Shown here: positions 31,442 through 31,914 of the stretch, piece after piece
Position numbering within the stretch: position 1 is the stretch's first letter
How the letters are laid out: each line of letters starts with the position of its first letter
Assembly (NCBI GenBank): GCA_051660685.1
Contig: JBOFQB010000035.1
Coordinates: forward strand, 1-31,914
Reading direction: 5' to 3'
Source: JAVBSX01 sp051660685
Lineage (GTDB): Bacteria > Planctomycetota > Planctomycetia > Pirellulales > Thermoguttaceae
DNA: 31,914 bases
Translations under genes and position numbers: made by a program
The notes under the pieces: model-generated
The model's input: only the letters and a program-made list of their open reading frames with translations
Databases searched by the model: none
What the model was told of the DNA's origin: nothing

Positions 31442-31914
31442 ATGTCAAACATTGCGGAGTATTTGACCAAGCAGGTTCGGGAACGGGGAGATGCAATTGC
31501 AATTGTTGAGCCGATTCCCAAACGTTCGGCTAAGGAACAACGAAAATACGGGACGATTACATTTCGGGAGTTGGATCGGGACAGCGACAAAATTGCGGCT
31601 GCTTTGATTGGGATCGGTTTGCAACCGGGAACCCGGGTCGCGCTTATGGTCCGGCAAGGGATTGACTTTATCTCGCTCGTGTTCGGTTTGTTCAAATCAG
31701 GAGCCGTTATTGTCCTCATTGATCCGGGAATGGGGATGAAACAGATGATTAACTGTCTCGCTGAAGTCGATCTGCAAGGTTTCGCCGCACTTTCTCCCGT
31801 TCACGCTGTTCGCGTTCTTCTTCGGGCCCGTTTTCCAAATGCTCGGTTCAATCTGACGGTTGGACGACGTTGGTTTTGGGGCGGTCTTTCGCTTGCCCGG
31901 ATTCGTCAAGGAAC
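31442..31914 (+). CDS. oleC: OleC-like AMP-dependent (fatty acid) ligase, N-terminal part, runs off window
   Basis: The first 157 residues of an acyl-adenylating enzyme. The start is ATG at 31442. Family-like segments are GTITFRELDRDSDKIAAALIGIGLQPGTRVALMV, then DFISLVFGLFKSGAVIVLIDPGMGMKQMINCLAEV and RFPNARFNLTVGRRWFWGG. The DPGMG block and the FNLTVGRRWFWGG block are typical of OleC-type proteins, which act on beta-hydroxy acids in long-chain olefin (OleABCD) synthesis. The adenylation P-loop lies beyond the window, so the exact activity is open; a generic fatty-acyl-CoA ligase is the alternative. No good Shine-Dalgarno sequence is visible. Confidence 0.75.
   Translation, partial: MSNIAEYLTKQVRERGDAIAIVEPIPKRSAKEQRKYGTITFRELDRDSDKIAAALIGIGLQPGTRVALMVRQGIDFISLVFGLFKSGAVIVLIDPGMGMKQMINCLAEVDLQGFAALSPVHAVRVLLRARFPNARFNLTVGRRWFWGGLSLARIRQG

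Noticed and set aside
1..31914. tRNA or rRNA genes
   Set aside because: No cloverleaf with a T-arm GTTCAA/GTTCGA and CCA-like end was found on reading; the four-way junction at 19381 lacks tRNA arm lengths and anticodon context.

Overview
The window is about 32 kb of bacterial chromosome, best read as a member of the Planctomycetota. This rests on gene content only: a squalene-hopene cyclase, a twin-arginine Gfo/Idh/MocA oxidoreductase, a ThuA-domain protein, a MauG-like peroxidase next to a secreted metallophosphoesterase and a small cytochrome c, an OleC-like ligase, and a DacZ-like diadenylate cyclase. By eye the base composition is near half GC, and the spacers are long and repeat-rich.

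Layout. 1-618: the end of a probable transposase, then palindromic repeats. 619-6487 (minus): a heavy-metal RND efflux set, in transcription order a small Cys/His-rich exported protein, a periplasmic adaptor with a His/Asp/Cys repeat, and an inner-membrane permease; no outer-membrane channel gene is present. 6922-7320 (plus): RidA. 7333-10720 (minus): an apparent operon rpmE - prfA - diadenylate cyclase - AmrS-type radical SAM enzyme. 11193-13028 (minus): an exported protein of unknown function and NAD(P)HX dehydratase. 13634-17565 (plus): a possible leader peptide, squalene-hopene cyclase and a Tat-exported oxidoreductase. 17985-21408 (plus): di-heme peroxidase, Tat-exported metallophosphoesterase and mono-heme cytochrome c, probably one extracytoplasmic unit. 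22084-30356 (plus): rpoB and rpoC, without rplJ/rplL directly in front. 30479-31914 (plus): a ThuA-domain protein and the start of an OleC-like ligase that runs off the end.

The least expected content lies between the genes. (a) Degenerate TAGGGAATAGGGG arrays recur: G-rich on the sense strand directly after several stop codons, often with a TAG stop inside the array, and C-rich directly before several starts that lack a Shine-Dalgarno sequence. (b) A 29-bp hairpin unit with constant flanks, a GTT loop and a co-varying stem occurs as two half copies and once as a 71-bp inverted pair that can fold into a gap-free four-way junction. (c) A roughly 77-bp direct repeat with an internal palindrome occurs twice, 2.3 kb apart. 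(d) Three 20-bp direct repeats lie upstream of the rpmE promoter. (e) A 28-codon reading frame with a perfect AGGAGG overlaps the start of the squalene-hopene cyclase gene. No CRISPR array, tRNA, rRNA or complete insertion sequence was seen.
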